Below are positions 30,608-31,802 of a stretch of 31,802 nucleotides of DNA, piece by piece; the first letter of the stretch is position 1; each line of letters begins with the position of its first letter. Below the pieces are notes generated by a model, which was given only the letters and a program-made list of their open reading frames with translations, did no database searches and was not told the DNA's origin. Made by a program: the position numbers and the translations under genes. This DNA comes from a virus. The stretch spans positions 1 through 31,802 of IMG/VR virus record IMGVR_UViG_3300049215_000779; one strand, written 5' to 3'.

Positions 30608-31802
30608 GCTGGCGATTTGCGGGCGGCGTTTCGGCAAGAGCGCGGTCGGCCTGCTGGCGGCCGTGCGGGGCCACGGGCCGTGGCGCGGGGCGCGGCGGGG
30701 GGCGATCGACGGGGCACAAATTTGGTGGGTCGCCCCGACGTTCAAAATCGCGGCGGAGATCTGGCGGGACCTGAAGCGGGCCACCCACGAGGTCTGGACC
30801 GACAAGAGCGAAGTCGAGAGGCGGATCGAGCTGCCCGGCGGGGGCAGCGTCGGCGTGCGCTCGGCCGACAACCCCGACAGCCTGCGGGCCGTGGGGCTCG
30901 ACGGCGTGGTGGTCGACGAAGTCGGATTTGTGTCCGAGGCGGCCTGGAAGCAATCGCTGCGTCCGGCCCTGACCGACAAAAGAGGCTGGGCCCTGCAGAT
31001 CGGCACGCCCAACGGCTGCAACTGGGTTTACGACCTGTTCGAATCGGCGCCGACCCGCCAGGACTGGGCGCGGTGGCAGCTTCCAACCTTGTGCAATCCG
31101 CTGGTCGACCAGGCCGAGATGGACGAGGCGTTGCTCGACGTCGGCCCGCGCGCGTTCAGCCAGGAATACGGCGCCCAGTTCACCGACGTGGAGGGGGCCG
31201 AGTTCAGCGGCGCCTATTTCGGCGAACGGATCTGGTTTGACGACTGGCCCAGGCCGGACCAGATTCGCTTTCGCTCGATCGCACTCGATCCGTCGCTGGG
31301 CGAGACCGAAGCTGGCGACTACTCGGCTTTCGTGCTGATGGCGCTCGACTGGTCGGGCACGATGTGGGTCGACGCCGAGATCGGCCGACGCGACGCGGCG
31401 CAGATGGTGACGGACGGCCTGCGGCTCTGCCGCTCGTTCGCCCCCCACGCCTTCGGCGTGGAGATCAACCAGTTCCAGAAGCTGCTGGCCGGCATGTTTG
31501 CCGAGCGGTCGAAGGCGGCCGGGTTCATGGTGCCGCTGCACGGCATCTACAACGCCGAGAACAAGCGGACCCGCATCCGCCAGACGCTGACGCCGTATTT
31601 GTCGCGGGAGACGTTCCGATTTAAGCGCGGGTCGCAGGGGGCCAAGCTGCTGGTGGCCCAGTTGCGTGCCTTTCCGACCGACAAGCACGACGACGGTCCG
31701 GACGCTCTGGAGATGGCCGTGCGTTTGATGCAGCATCTCTACGCGCAGCAATGGGAGGCGCCCGGACCGGAGCAACGGGGACCTTTGCGAGTGGTGACGT
31801 GA
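30510..31802 (+). CDS. terL: Terminase large subunit (430 aa)
   Basis: The packaging motor ATPase and nuclease. Seen: Walker A CGRRFGKS (residues 37-44), Walker B GVVVDE (132-137), a coupling motif IGTPNG (164-169) and a C-terminal RNase H-like nuclease with Asp260 in IALDPSLGE, Glu318 in FGVEINQF and Asp398 in DDGPDALE. The order and spacing fit TerL. The ATG at 30510 (MAMTHTNGKL) has AGGG nearby; the in-frame ATG at 30516 has the same site. It ends with TGA on the last bases of the window, so what follows is not visible. In most siphoviruses the portal follows directly; here the portal is on the other strand, about 9 kb away. Confidence 0.92.
   Translation: MAMTHTNGKLRVIGVPKALAHQMPILLSPARFKLAICGRRFGKSAVGLLAAVRGHGPWRGARRGAIDGAQIWWVAPTFKIAAEIWRDLKRATHEVWTDKSEVERRIELPGGGSVGVRSADNPDSLRAVGLDGVVVDEVGFVSEAAWKQSLRPALTDKRGWALQIGTPNGCNWVYDLFESAPTRQDWARWQLPTLCNPLVDQAEMDEALLDVGPRAFSQEYGAQFTDVEGAEFSGAYFGERIWFDDWPRPDQIRFRSIALDPSLGETEAGDYSAFVLMALDWSGTMWVDAEIGRRDAAQMVTDGLRLCRSFAPHAFGVEINQFQKLLAGMFAERSKAAGFMVPLHGIYNAENKRTRIRQTLTPYLSRETFRFKRGSQGAKLLVAQLRAFPTDKHDDGPDALEMAVRLMQHLYAQQWEAPGPEQRGPLRVVT

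Overview
The window holds most of the structural, packaging and probable lysis genes of a tailed phage of siphovirus type, most likely a prophage or phage-derived region in a planctomycete (probably Pirellulales-like). This host assignment is inference. It rests on the GC-rich sequence, tandem-heptad inverted repeats between genes (one strand translates as FILHPSSF-like peptides), a RAYT transposase of a style I associate with planctomycetes, and secreted proteins with FlgD-like and EF-hand-like features. No integrase, repressor, replication gene, tRNA or att site was found. The window opens on the stop codon of a tail protein gene and closes on the stop codon of the large terminase gene, so both edges are cut at gene ends.

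Region 1 (1-21442, almost all minus strand) reads in transcription order as a normal siphovirus morphogenesis module: portal, prohead protease/scaffold, probable decoration protein, major capsid protein, a coiled-coil protein, three or four small head-tail connector candidates, tail terminator candidate, tail tube, a secreted beta-propeller protein that does not belong to the usual set, a tail assembly chaperone pair joined by a probable -1 programmed frameshift, tape measure, one tail protein, and a 1734-residue mosaic tail fibre/adhesin. One plus-strand lipoprotein-like gene sits inside this module. Most junctions between genes hold a long inverted repeat built from tandem heptamers.

Region 2 (21443-25507) is repeat-rich and host-like. 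It holds two large inverted-repeat elements, a helix-hairpin-helix protein, a REP-associated tyrosine transposase between REP palindromes and long direct repeats, a SAM methyltransferase, and a two-gene small-protein unit.

Region 3 (25508-31802, plus strand) carries a YiiX-like (permuted NlpC/P60) enzyme, a small protein, a membrane-anchored C39/papain-like protein, a PAPS-reductase-like ATP pyrophosphatase, several small or membrane proteins, a rho-independent terminator, a holin-like protein, and the terminase small and large subunits. The terminase is therefore divergent from the portal and about 9 kb away from it.

The observations most worth follow-up are: (a) the A AAA AAC slippery site with a 9-bp stem-loop exactly at the G/GT tail-chaperone junction; (b) the heptad inverted repeats, which come in several unrelated-looking sequence families sharing one TG-centred heptamer pattern; (c) FN3-like cassettes that appear inserted inside another repeated domain of the giant tail protein; and (d) the secreted beta-propeller gene inside the tail operon.
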